A stretch of 64,000 nt of DNA from Chitinophagaceae bacterium (GTDB lineage Bacteria; Bacteroidota; Bacteroidia; Chitinophagales; Chitinophagaceae): contig JALHNJ010000013.1 of the NCBI GenBank assembly GCA_022843585.1, positions 1 to 64,000 of the forward strand, read 5' to 3'. The notes under the pieces are model-generated. The model was not told the origin of the DNA, ran no database searches, and saw nothing but the letters and a program-made list of their open reading frames with translations. Position numbers and translations under genes: made by a program. Shown here piece by piece: positions 26,535 to 35,407 of this stretch. Every line of letters starts with the position of its first letter. Positions within the stretch are counted from its first letter, which is position 1.

Positions 26535-28490
26535 ATGGATTATCATAAAGACTATTATAGGATACTGGGTGTTTCTACAAACGCTACAAGGGAGCAAATA
26601 AAGTCCGCCTACCGGAAGCTGGTTATGAAATACCATCCTGACCGAAACCCGAATGATGCGGTGGCGGAAGAAAAGATGAAAGCAATTAATGAGGCCTATG
26701 AAATTTTAGATAGTGATATAAACAGGTTTGTATATGATGAGTATAAACGAAATGAAGAGAAGATAAAAAAGGAGGAAGAAGCAGCTGCTCATGCAAATGA
26801 AAAAAAAGGAGCAACTAAGCCTAATCAGAAGACCTATGAACGCACAACTAAAATAACAAAGGAGCGGCGGGTGTACGTTAAAGGAACGATCACCGTGAAA
26901 TATTGGGCTGAACAGGAAGATGATGTGGATCTATTTATTATGAAGGAAATGAATTACAGATTAAATCCGGTAAGCGCAGAGGCCATCATCACTCATTCCG
27001 ACATACATGATATTAAAGTCCCAAGATATTTTCAGAAAGCGTATAAAGAAGCAGAGATTTTCAGAACGCCATTAGTAAACCCGGTTAAGTGCACCATTAT
27101 TTCAGAAAATGGTAACGAACAGTTATATGATCTGAATTTGCAGGATATCAGAATTATTGATCCGATACTATATGATATTGTAAAGCATGAGAAACAAAGT
27201 TTAGGAACATTGAAGGGGGAGTTTTATGGGTGTGTTTTGAGAATTGATGAAGAGGAAGTAATTGTAACTGTTACCGAATGTTTTGGAGAAACCGGTAAGA
27301 TTGAAAAGAAAACAGAAGGGGACAATGATTTTTACAGGAAAGAATATTATTACAAAGATTGTACGACCTATTGGGGAACCTGGATAAAAATTGTTAAGGC
27401 GCGTCCAGCAGCCAAGCAAACTGCGAAAGACCCTGCAAAAACATTCATTATCCCTACTACTTCTGACGGATGTTTGCAATACTGGTGGATTCCGTTATTG
27501 CTTTTGTTCTTATTTGTATGGCCTCAGTTATTCCTGGGACTTCTGGCGATGGGTTTGATTGGACTCCTATTTTCATTCGGGGCAGGTTTGTTGGGAAGAT
27601 TGCTTCCTTTTTTGGGATTACTGTTATTGGCTATGTTCATCTATTCTGCATATAAATCAAGTGGCAGCCGAAGTCCAATAATAAAACGGGATTTCAAACC
27701 ATCCTACGATTCTTTAAATAGTACCACAGAACCCATTGTCCAGGATACGTTAAATGCAAGCGATAGCAGTAGCGTCCGGGATACATTGATCAATCATTTT
27801 ATCAGGTGGAAGGATTATGATACTACTACCTATGCTATCAACTTATCGGTTTCAGCAAATGATGTACGCCATTCCGTTGCGGAGCATAGTCAATTTGAGT
27901 TCGCAGGATTTTATAATTCGTTGGCGCCATTTTATAGCTATCTTGAAAATACAGACCAAGTTAAGCTTGCACGGGTATACAATGCATTTGATTCAATAAA
28001 AAAAGTGAATATGCTGGGAAATACGGCTTTTGCAAAAATGGTCGTTTCCTGTATCCAGTCAATTCCATATTATCTTGTTGTAGATCAATCTTGTAACGCC
28101 GATTTTTCGAATGATGAATTTGTATATAATTATCTGGAGCAATGCAATACAGAATGTTGCATTGGGAATATTAAATATGGAGTACGCTCGCCGGTAGAGT
28201 TTATGAGTGACCTAAAAGGAGATTGTGATACCAGAGCATTGATCATTTATAGTATATTAAAAAGATTTGATTATGATGTAGCGCTTTTAACCAGCCAGTA
28301 TTATAAGCATGCTCTGGTCGCTGTAAATTTTGGGGGCGATGAAGTTGTAAATGGCTTATCCATGAATATCAATAACAAGAATTTTTATCTCTGGGAAACT
28401 ACTAGTCCAGGATTTCAACCAGGCCAGGTGCCGGAAGAAAACAGGAATTTGTCCTATTGGGAAATAGCATTACTTAACGAGAAAAAATAA
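26535..28490 (+). CDS. J-domain / membrane / transglutaminase-like fusion protein
   Basis: 651 aa. Residues ~4-68 are a J-domain ('[20 protein letters not shown]') with the essential HPD at 34-36. Next comes a basic linker and a beta-rich domain (~105-290), then a glycine/leucine-rich membrane region (~315-373, two or more helices: '[20 protein letters not shown]'). The C-terminal domain (~430-640) contains '[16 protein letters not shown]' (Cys564) and 'YYKHALVAV' (His592), then 'YLWETTSPG', the Cys-His-acidic order of transglutaminase-like cysteine proteases. By family knowledge the J-domain would recruit an Hsp70 on the cytoplasmic side while the papain-like domain processes proteins or peptidoglycan peptides. 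This fusion is unusual. It is 7 bp after the DUF4407-like gene. Confidence 0.82.
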   Translation: MDYHKDYYRILGVSTNATREQIKSAYRKLVMKYHPDRNPNDAVAEEKMKAINEAYEILDSDINRFVYDEYKRNEEKIKKEEEAAAHANEKKGATKPNQKTYERTTKITKERRVYVKGTITVKYWAEQEDDVDLFIMKEMNYRLNPVSAEAIITHSDIHDIKVPRYFQKAYKEAEIFRTPLVNPVKCTIISENGNEQLYDLNLQDIRIIDPILYDIVKHEKQSLGTLKGEFYGCVLRIDEEEVIVTVTECFGETGKIEKKTEGDNDFYRKEYYYKDCTTYWGTWIKIVKARPAAKQTAKDPAKTFIIPTTSDGCLQYWWIPLLLLFLFVWPQLFLGLLAMGLIGLLFSFGAGLLGRLLPFLGLLLLAMFIYSAYKSSGSRSPIIKRDFKPSYDSLNSTTEPIVQDTLNASDSSSVRDTLINHFIRWKDYDTTTYAINLSVSANDVRHSVAEHSQFEFAGFYNSLAPFYSYLENTDQVKLARVYNAFDSIKKVNMLGNTAFAKMVVSCIQSIPYYLVVDQSCNADFSNDEFVYNYLEQCNTECCIGNIKYGVRSPVEFMSDLKGDCDTRALIIYSILKRFDYDVALLTSQYYKHALVAVNFGGDEVVNGLSMNINNKNFYLWETTSPGFQPGQVPEENRNLSYWEIALLNEKK

Positions 28491-28493
28491 CGT

Positions 28494-29000
28494 ATGAAAT
28501 CGATCTTAAACTTTCAATTTTTACTACCTATAGGGGTGTTGCTTTTGCAAATGTTTATTAGCCTATTTATATGTATTGCAATACTCAGGAAAATGGGTAT
28601 TGTTAAGAAGCCATTGGGTGGTTTGGAGTACAGTCATGCCATTTTTGCATCCATTACGATCTTTTCTGTATTTCTAATTAGTACGGCCAGTGCACCTGCC
28701 ATGTTCCAAACATTTAAAGCTTATCAAAACCAGCGAAACCCTGAATGGCAATTATATTTCTCAAAATCCGGCGAGTTTTTTCTTGTTATTTTATTTTTTG
28801 AAGTTCTATTGGGGTTAATGATTCTTCTTTTTACCAAAACAGTTTTATCAATCGGCAATGGTATAAAGGAAATACAAGAAGGAAGTATTCCTTCTGCACT
28901 AGTAACTAGTGGGATAGTGCTGGGATTTGCCATTGTGTTACGGGTGATGGCAGCAGAAGTGCTGGAGTATATAACACCTCAGTATATTAATTTTAGATAA
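28494..29000 (+). CDS. Four-helix membrane protein resembling DUF350
   Basis: 168 aa with four hydrophobic helices ('FLLPIGVLLLQMFISLFICI', 'AIFASITIFSVFLISTASAP', 'FFLVILFFEVLLGLMILLF', 'VTSGIVLGFAIVLRVMAAEV'). The second pair, with 'IKEIQEGSIPSALVTSGIVL', follows the DUF350 rule of an E-x-x-x-G-N/S-x-x-x-A-hydrophobic helix start. DUF350 proteins are uncharacterised inner-membrane proteins often found with envelope-stress genes. It starts 3 bp after the J-domain fusion, so it is in the same operon. The DUF350 call is by resemblance only. Confidence 0.6.
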   Translation: MKSILNFQFLLPIGVLLLQMFISLFICIAILRKMGIVKKPLGGLEYSHAIFASITIFSVFLISTASAPAMFQTFKAYQNQRNPEWQLYFSKSGEFFLVILFFEVLLGLMILLFTKTVLSIGNGIKEIQEGSIPSALVTSGIVLGFAIVLRVMAAEVLEYITPQYINFR

Positions 29001-29009
29001 CGCAGAATC

Positions 29010-29282
29010 ATGGACAGGGTATTTTTGTTCTATATTTTCTTATTGGTGATAGGTTGTAACGCTGATTGCAGAGTCTATCTCTGTAACGGACCTTCATCAG
29101 TTGCTTATCATAAAGTAAGAGATTGCAAAGGGTTAAGAAGATGTACAACAGATGTAGAGGTGATTGATATAGCTATTGCTAAAGAAAAGGGAAAAAGGGA
29201 ATGTGGGTACTGTTATCAGGATAATAGAGTTGGTAAAAGCAATAAAGCGTCACTGATACCGACAAAAAGAGATATTAAATAA
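29010..29282 (+). CDS. Small exported Cys/His protein (paralogue of 20961-21191)
   Basis: 90 aa with a hydrophobic start ('MDRVFLFYIFLLVIGC') that is a signal peptide or lipobox. The mature part 'CRVYLCNGPSSVAYHK' then 'DCKGLRRCTT' and 'RECGYCYQ' repeats the spacing of the 21-kb protein: Y-H-x4-C-x-G-L-x-x-C ... C-x-x-C-Y. The C-terminal ~20 residues are basic and extra. It sits 9 bp after the DUF350-like gene and closes the DUF4407 operon; hamA starts 29 bp on. Metal binding is inferred, and the function is unknown. Confidence 0.62.
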   Translation: MDRVFLFYIFLLVIGCNADCRVYLCNGPSSVAYHKVRDCKGLRRCTTDVEVIDIAIAKEKGKRECGYCYQDNRVGKSNKASLIPTKRDIK

Positions 29283-29311
29283 CTAAAAATTTTAGTAATT
29301 CAAAAATTTAT

Positions 29312-30232
29312 ATGAACTTTAATATAATTATCGATGATTTGTTTTCAGTGTATTCATTAGATGAAACGCTAACACCTATAGGAAAGAAAAGGCTTTTAAG
29401 TCTCGTAAATGGTTTTGAGGACGGTAGTTGGCAATTTGAGAATTTTCAAAAATTCATCTGGAATAATATCAAGGAAACTGCTTTGAGTTTAAAGGAACGT
29501 GAAGCATTAATCCAAGAAGGTGAGGATTCTGTATTGACCCAAGCAGCAAAAAATTTGCGATTAGCTGAGAGTCTAAATGACATTGGAAGGGGTAGCGAAA
29601 TCGCAGAGATTGTTCTTTATGGTATTATGAAAAGTCATTACGGTGCATTGCCGGTGGTACCTAAGATATTTTATAAGCAGAACAGGCAAGACAATGCTAA
29701 AGGTGCTGACAGCGTACATATTGTAGTAAATACTGATAATACGTTTTCGCTTTGGTTAGGCGAGTCGAAGTTTTATAGTAGCATAGAGAATGCAAGACTG
29801 CAGCCAATTATAGATTCTGTAAAAGAATGCCTTGACCTCGACAAATTAAAAAAAGAGAATAGTATCATCACAAATCTCTCGGACTTGCAGGATTTTACTG
29901 AAATAAAACCTGAGGTGAAAGCTGAAATAATGTCACTGTTATCGCAAAAGGAGAGTATTGATAAAATTAAGCCCATTCTACACATACCTATCCTTCTATT
30001 GCATGAATGTGATATAACAAAGAATGAAACTCATTATACAACAGATTATGTTGAGAAGATAAAAGAGTTTCATAAGGATAGGGCCACCGCCTATTTTAAA
30101 AAACAGATATCTGAATGTAACACTGTTGACTTGTATTCGGAAATCAGTTTTCATATCATTCTTTTTCCTGTACCTGATAAAGAACCAATCGTTGATAAAT
30201 TTATTACTAAAGCAAAAGTATACCGCGATTAA
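29312..30232 (+). CDS. hamA: Hachiman defence protein HamA (DUF1837 nuclease)
   Basis: 306 aa. The core 'KGADSVHIVV' (Asp133) and 'FSLWLGESKFY' (Glu151, Lys153) gives the D-ExK triad of the PD-(D/E)XK DUF1837 family. It is preceded by 'GRGSEIAEIVLYGIMKSHY' and followed by an 'ILLLHECD' strand, as in HamA. In Hachiman, HamA is the DNA-degrading effector held by the HamB helicase and released on phage infection (established for the family). It ends 2 bp before hamB. The active site looks complete. Confidence 0.88.
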   Translation: MNFNIIIDDLFSVYSLDETLTPIGKKRLLSLVNGFEDGSWQFENFQKFIWNNIKETALSLKEREALIQEGEDSVLTQAAKNLRLAESLNDIGRGSEIAEIVLYGIMKSHYGALPVVPKIFYKQNRQDNAKGADSVHIVVNTDNTFSLWLGESKFYSSIENARLQPIIDSVKECLDLDKLKKENSIITNLSDLQDFTEIKPEVKAEIMSLLSQKESIDKIKPILHIPILLLHECDITKNETHYTTDYVEKIKEFHKDRATAYFKKQISECNTVDLYSEISFHIILFPVPDKEPIVDKFITKAKVYRD

Positions 30233-30234
30233 TT

Positions 30235-32337
30235 ATGGAAGAATTTATATTTCAAACATGTCAGAACATCAATGAATTATTACAGGAGAAACGTGACAAT
30301 ACAGCACGCGAAGAGCTTATTAAATTACTGGATTATCACAACACTAATCAACTGGAATATAATCCATTGATAAACCACTTAATAAGAGAAACTGGATTGT
30401 TTCCTTATTTAAGTGAAAAAACATCCAGCTGGGAAGAACGATTCATTTATGATATTTTCAAAGTAAATGTGGGTGCAGAAAGTCCCGTGACGCTTCATCG
30501 TGAGCAGTCACTTCTTCTAAAAAAATTGTTGGATGGACAAAATTTAGCCATTAGTGCTCCCACGAGCTTTGGAAAAAGTTTTGTTATTGATGCTTTTATT
30601 GAGATTAGAAAACCTGCCAATGTAATGATTATTGTACCTACAATTGCATTGACCGATGAAACAAGAAGGAGACTTTACCGCAAATTTTCTAGAGAGTATA
30701 AAATTATTACGACGGCTGATGTGGAACCATCTGAAAAAAATATCTTCATATTCCCTCAGGAAAGAGCACTTAATTACCTGAATAAAATTGACAGCATCGA
30801 TATAATGATCGTGGATGAATTTTATAAGGCGAGTTATAAATTCGATAAGGAGCGCTCTCCAAGTCTTGTCAAAGCCATAATAAAGCTAGGAGATAAGGCC
30901 AAACAACGATATTTCTTGGCGCCAAACATTACAAAATTAGAGGATAATCCATTTACAAAAGATATGGAATTCCTACACTTGGATTTTAATACAGTTTACT
31001 TAGAAAAGTATGAACTATACCGAGATATCAATAAGGACAATCAAAAGAAAGCCGATGTCTTACTTAAGATTTTGAGTTCAAAGAAAACAAAATCATTAAT
31101 CTATGCTGGGACTTATTCAAATATTGATAGCATATCAACAATATTGCTTGCAAATTTACCTGAACAGAATAACCAACTCCTTCAACAGTTCTCAGAATGG
31201 CTAGGTAAGAATTATGATTATAATTGGTCGTTGACTAATTTGGTGAAAAGAGGTGTCGGTATACATAACGGACGATTACACCGCTCCCTCAGTCAAATTC
31301 AGGTAAAACTTTTTGAAGAAACTGAGGGGATTGACAGTATCATTTCTACCTCATCTATCATTGAAGGGGTAAATACATCAGCTGAGAATGTAGTTATCTG
31401 GATGAATAAGAATGGATCATCAGGCCTAAATGATTTTACTTATAGGAATATAATGGGTCGGGGAGGAAGAATGTTTAAGCATTTCATTGGGAGGATTTAT
31501 ATACTTGACAAGCCTCCTGCGACAGAACAAACCCAGCTGAATATAGATTTCCCTGATGAGATTCTTGGAGATCTTAATGAAAAAACACATAATAAGATTT
31601 TGACAAAAGATCAGGTTGCAAAGATCGTTTATTATCAAGAGGAAATGTCAGAGGTACTTGGAAATGCTGTGTTCAATCGCTTAAAGGAAGAGTCTGCATT
31701 TCAATCAAGTAATGCAGAGCTTATCAAAAAAATAGCGTTCGACATGTTTAGAACCCCAGAGAATTGGAACGGGCTCGGCTTTCTAAATTCCACAAATCGA
31801 TCTCAATGGGATCGTTCGTTGTATACAATAATTAACCTCCAACCAGGAAATTGGGAAACAAAAAGCTCGTCTTTTGTTGCTTTCATAAAGACACTAAGAG
31901 ATAACTGGTATAAATCTATTCCTGAATTATTAAAGGACCTTGAGCCTTATGATATTGGACTCGATCAGTTCTTTCAATTGGAACGTAATGTCTCATTTAA
32001 ATTTGCGGCTTTGCTTAAAGATGTAAATACACTTCAAAAAGAAATTTTGAAGGATAAGGGTTATGATATTTCCCGCTTTGCCAACCATGTCTCTCATGCT
32101 TTCTTACCTCCAATCGTTTATCAATTGGAAGAATATGGATTGCCAAGGATATTGAGCAAGAAAATACATGTTGCTAAATTAATTGATCTGACAAATAAAG
32201 AATTAACGATACATGGTGTCATTGAATATTTCAATAATATGGGATCAAAGTATTTAAAGTCAGCTGTAAATTTTGAGCCATTTGAACATTATATTTTGGA
32301 TTATTTTTATGAAGGAATCAGATTGGTGGAAAGATAG
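30235..32337 (+). CDS. hamB: Hachiman helicase HamB
   Basis: 700 aa SF2-type helicase. The Q-like 'TLHREQSLLLKKLLDGQNLA' precedes Walker A 'ISAPTSFGKSF' (Lys114). Motif Ia is 'IIVPTIALTDE', motif II is 'IMIVDEFYK' (Asp194-Glu195), and the second RecA-like domain has 'TSSIIEGVNTSAENVV' and 'NIMGRGGRMF'. The C-terminal ~250 residues are helical, as in HamB. It forms the HamAB complex with the gene 2 bp upstream, acting as an ATP-driven DNA-surveillance subunit. The two sizes (306 and 700 aa) agree with typical Hachiman loci. Confidence 0.9.
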   Translation: MEEFIFQTCQNINELLQEKRDNTAREELIKLLDYHNTNQLEYNPLINHLIRETGLFPYLSEKTSSWEERFIYDIFKVNVGAESPVTLHREQSLLLKKLLDGQNLAISAPTSFGKSFVIDAFIEIRKPANVMIIVPTIALTDETRRRLYRKFSREYKIITTADVEPSEKNIFIFPQERALNYLNKIDSIDIMIVDEFYKASYKFDKERSPSLVKAIIKLGDKAKQRYFLAPNITKLEDNPFTKDMEFLHLDFNTVYLEKYELYRDINKDNQKKADVLLKILSSKKTKSLIYAGTYSNIDSISTILLANLPEQNNQLLQQFSEWLGKNYDYNWSLTNLVKRGVGIHNGRLHRSLSQIQVKLFEETEGIDSIISTSSIIEGVNTSAENVVIWMNKNGSSGLNDFTYRNIMGRGGRMFKHFIGRIYILDKPPATEQTQLNIDFPDEILGDLNEKTHNKILTKDQVAKIVYYQEEMSEVLGNAVFNRLKEESAFQSSNAELIKKIAFDMFRTPENWNGLGFLNSTNRSQWDRSLYTIINLQPGNWETKSSSFVAFIKTLRDNWYKSIPELLKDLEPYDIGLDQFFQLERNVSFKFAALLKDVNTLQKEILKDKGYDISRFANHVSHAFLPPIVYQLEEYGLPRILSKKIHVAKLIDLTNKELTIHGVIEYFNNMGSKYLKSAVNFEPFEHYILDYFYEGIRLVER

Positions 32338-32609
32338 GAAGTTTTAGTAGCGAAGCTGATTTGTTAATTAATTGCTTTCTCTTTTGATTTTGCTTTAGAG
32401 TTTTAAATATTCAAAGGGGAGATTTGATAGGAATGTATCTTAAATTATTAAGCCAACCGCATAAAAAACTTTTTCAAATGATGGTAGAATTTTCGTTTTT
32501 TCGGCCACAAAAAAAGCGAAGTCATACCAACACAATTTTTAATCCCGTTTGATAAATCAAATCCCACACATTTTTTTACATTTAGGGAGTTAAACCGAAG
32601 CCAACACTT

Positions 32610-33578
32610 ATGCCAGCACCAGATTGGGTCAATGAAGATAGGGTTCCCTATAGCTTCCAACCGGTCAGCACCCGCAAGTACAGGGGAAACCGCCTGGCCG
32701 GAACGTCGATGCTGGTAGCAACGAGTAATGCCCTCAACATTACGTTACAGGAATGGCAACGACCTTTATACCATGCCGCTTTTCGCATCCTTAATTTCTT
32801 CCGGCGACAAAGTCCGGGTGTTAGAGAAAAAGCACAATGCCTGCGGCTCGAAGCAGTACTAAGCGGGGAACTTGTCACTGAGAATATGGCAGGGGAAAGA
32901 ACGAAGGTACGTGCAGGTCATTACCAATTAACGAAGGAGGAACAATTTCTTATTCATGGCAAGAAGGGGAGGGACTGTCATTATTTTGTGTCCTATTACC
33001 CCCATGAACTGATCAAAGAATTTGGAATTGATAACTTCAAATTTACACCGGGCCCTTTGCCGATCCCGGAACAAATGGCGAAGGTGATTCATGAAGCTTT
33101 GCATAATCCCTACGACGCGAGTTTACATGAACTTTATTATCAAACCTTGCTGCGTGATTTGTTTTTTATTCATCTTACTGCAGCGAGGGTGGAACTACCA
33201 ACTACATTAACAGAAGAAGATATCGCTACTGTGTACCGTGCCGATGCCTTTCTCTCTGAAGACCTGTCCGAACATTATTCGATTGAAGAAATATCATCAA
33301 AGGTGGGAACCAACTCATTTAAATTAAAGAAAGGTTTCCGGGCGATCTTTCAGATGGGTGTATTCGGCCGGTTGCTGAGCAAAAGAATGGAATATGCGAA
33401 ATTGTTACTGGAAACAACACTTAAACCAATTAAAGAAATTGCGTTGGAGACCGGGTATGAAACAGTGGCCGGTTTTATTACGGCTTTCCGTAAACGTTAT
33501 GGTATGACACCACTAGACTGGCGGGAGGAGAAGACGGGTTATCTGAGGCAAAGTGAAAATGATGAGGAAGAAGGTTAA
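32610..33578 (+). CDS. AraC-family transcriptional regulator
   Basis: 322 aa. The C-terminal ~100 residues hold two helix-turn-helix units: 'YSIEEISSKVGTNSFKLKKG' and 'KPIKEIALETGYETVAGFIT' followed by 'FRKRYGMTPLDWR', the HTH_18 signature. The N-terminal 200 residues are a ligand or partner domain of unknown specificity. Starting at ATG 32610 gives a normal length. It stands alone, 272 bp after hamB, and precedes the RHS locus on the same strand with a ~370-bp gap. Confidence 0.88.
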   Translation: MPAPDWVNEDRVPYSFQPVSTRKYRGNRLAGTSMLVATSNALNITLQEWQRPLYHAAFRILNFFRRQSPGVREKAQCLRLEAVLSGELVTENMAGERTKVRAGHYQLTKEEQFLIHGKKGRDCHYFVSYYPHELIKEFGIDNFKFTPGPLPIPEQMAKVIHEALHNPYDASLHELYYQTLLRDLFFIHLTAARVELPTTLTEEDIATVYRADAFLSEDLSEHYSIEEISSKVGTNSFKLKKGFRAIFQMGVFGRLLSKRMEYAKLLLETTLKPIKEIALETGYETVAGFITAFRKRYGMTPLDWREEKTGYLRQSENDEEEG

Positions 33579-33947
33579 ATTTCTTTTGTAAATATCCGAG
33601 CTGTCATATCCGTTGGCGGCCAATTACTGAGCTCATTACTTCCGTATAAATACGGGAAATTATTTATTGCTGCATTTTTTCTTCCTTTTTCTTAAAAATT
33701 GTCTTCTTCTTTTTTTGAAATTTTAAAATTGGCGGCCTTGACAATTTGAAACTTCAAAATGGAGTGTGTTGTGCGAGTAATTAATATTCCAAAATAAGCG
33801 TATACTCTTAGCTTGGTTTTAAAATATACCACTATGTGGTATTGTTTTATTTGCCGGTAGGGTTTAAGTTTAATTTTTAAGGGACTAAATTTTTTGTTAA
33901 GCAGCACATTTAATGGTTGTGTTGTTTTATACATCAGTAAGCATTCT
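33579..33947. other. Non-coding gap before the RHS locus
   Basis: 369 bp, strongly AT-rich with runs of T on the plus strand. I see no gene: the one antisense frame here is low-complexity. It probably contains the promoter of the 33948 gene, but no consensus could be pinned down. Confidence 0.4.
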
Positions 33948-35393
33948 ATGCAGCAACCAAAACGAAAGTCATTCATACGTCCTTTTTTACTAACCAGTGT
34001 ACTACTGGTATGCTCACCCGTATTATTTTCCCAAACCAATTTAGATACTGTTTTACAAAAGATCGATCCTCAAAAATTAGCGGGTGTTATTGCTGATAAA
34101 GCTGGTAAAATCGAAAAGAAATTGGTGGAGAAGAGTAATCAAACGCTGAATAGTTTACAAAGTAAGGAAGAGAAGATTTATAAAAAATTATTGGGTGGTA
34201 AGGATTCGATGATGGCGAAGATTAAGCTTAATGAAATCGACAATAAATATTCAGACTTAAAATCGAAATTGACAAATCCAGCGATCATCAGCCAGGCCAA
34301 ACAATATATTCCCAACTTGGATTCACTATCAACCTCATTAAAATTTTTACAGGAGAGTGGTATTGGTGGCAAGGTTACGGATGCCCTCGCAAAGACAGAA
34401 TCGTTGAAGGATAAATTTCAGCAGGCAGAAGAGATCAAAAAATTTATTAAGGAAAGAAAGGAACAGTTTAAGGTGCAGTTGGAAAAGTTAGGGATGGTGA
34501 AGCAACTCAAGAAAATTAATAAGGAAGTTTATTATTATGCGGCACAAGTTAAAGAGTATAAGGAAATATTAAAGGACCCTAAGAAAATTGAGAAGAAAGC
34601 GTTGGAACTCTTAAGTAAAACGAAGGTTTGGAAAAATTTCTTTGCTAAGAATAGTATGCTGGCGAGTTTGTTCCGGATGCCTGGTAATCCGGATGAACCC
34701 CTCAATATGGCGAGCCTTGCCGGTTTGCAAACAAGAACCCAGGTCAATAACTTAATCCAGCAACAACTACAAAGTGCAGGTCCCAATGGGATGGAACAGT
34801 TTCAACAAAATATTAATGCCGCACAAGCTCAATTAAATGAATTGAAGAATAAAATTATTAATGCAGGTGGCAGCAGCAGTGATGATGAGTTGCCGGATTT
34901 CAAACCGAATAATCAGAAGACCAAATCATTTCTTGAGCGATTAGAATATGGAACGAACCTGCAAACTCAAAAGTCCAATAATTTTTTCCCGGTCACCAGT
35001 GATATTGCTTTATCGGTCGGGTATAAGTTAAATGATAAAAGTATCATCGGTGTTGGCAGCAGTATCAAGATGGGATGGGGGCAGGGCTGGCAACGAATAA
35101 GGATTAGTTCAGAAGGAGTAGGATTGAGAAGTTTTGTTGATTATAAAATCAAAGGTAGTTTCTGGATCAGCGGTGGTTATGAAATGAATTACCGGAGTGC
35201 TTTTAACCGGGTTGAACAATTACAGGATCTTACTGCCTGGCAGCAGAGTGGATTGATCGGTATCAGTAAAGTTATATCAATGAAAACGAAATTGTTCAAG
35301 AAAACGAATATCAAATTACTCTGGGATTTTATGAGCTACAGGCAGGTGCCGGTGACGCAGCCCATCATTTTCAGAGTTGGTTATAATTTTTAA
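33948..35393 (+). CDS. Exported coiled-coil / outer-membrane-barrel-like protein of the RHS locus
   Basis: 481 aa from the ATG at 33948, chosen because it directly precedes a signal peptide ('RPFLLTSVLLVCSPVLFSQ'); an in-frame ATG 18 codons upstream is not needed. Residues ~30-330 are Lys/Glu/Gln-rich helices with strong coiled-coil character ('EIKKFIKERKEQFKVQLEKL'). The last ~150 residues are amphipathic strands with aromatic ends ('IALSVGYKLNDKSIIGVG', 'GSFWISGGYEMNYRSAF') ending in 'IIFRVGYNF', typical of a beta-barrel. In Bacteroidota such proteins often precede secreted RHS proteins and may help export or display them; this is inference from position, 14 bp before the RHS-like gene. Confidence 0.7.
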   Translation: MQQPKRKSFIRPFLLTSVLLVCSPVLFSQTNLDTVLQKIDPQKLAGVIADKAGKIEKKLVEKSNQTLNSLQSKEEKIYKKLLGGKDSMMAKIKLNEIDNKYSDLKSKLTNPAIISQAKQYIPNLDSLSTSLKFLQESGIGGKVTDALAKTESLKDKFQQAEEIKKFIKERKEQFKVQLEKLGMVKQLKKINKEVYYYAAQVKEYKEILKDPKKIEKKALELLSKTKVWKNFFAKNSMLASLFRMPGNPDEPLNMASLAGLQTRTQVNNLIQQQLQSAGPNGMEQFQQNINAAQAQLNELKNKIINAGGSSSDDELPDFKPNNQKTKSFLERLEYGTNLQTQKSNNFFPVTSDIALSVGYKLNDKSIIGVGSSIKMGWGQGWQRIRISSEGVGLRSFVDYKIKGSFWISGGYEMNYRSAFNRVEQLQDLTAWQQSGLIGISKVISMKTKLFKKTNIKLLWDFMSYRQVPVTQPIIFRVGYNF

Positions 35394-35407
35394 AGAAAGA
35401 ATAAGTT

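Noticed and set aside
33692-34039. 115-codon minus-strand frame before the RHS locus
   Set aside because: Low-complexity, basic, and overlaps the signal-peptide region of the plus-strand gene at 33948.
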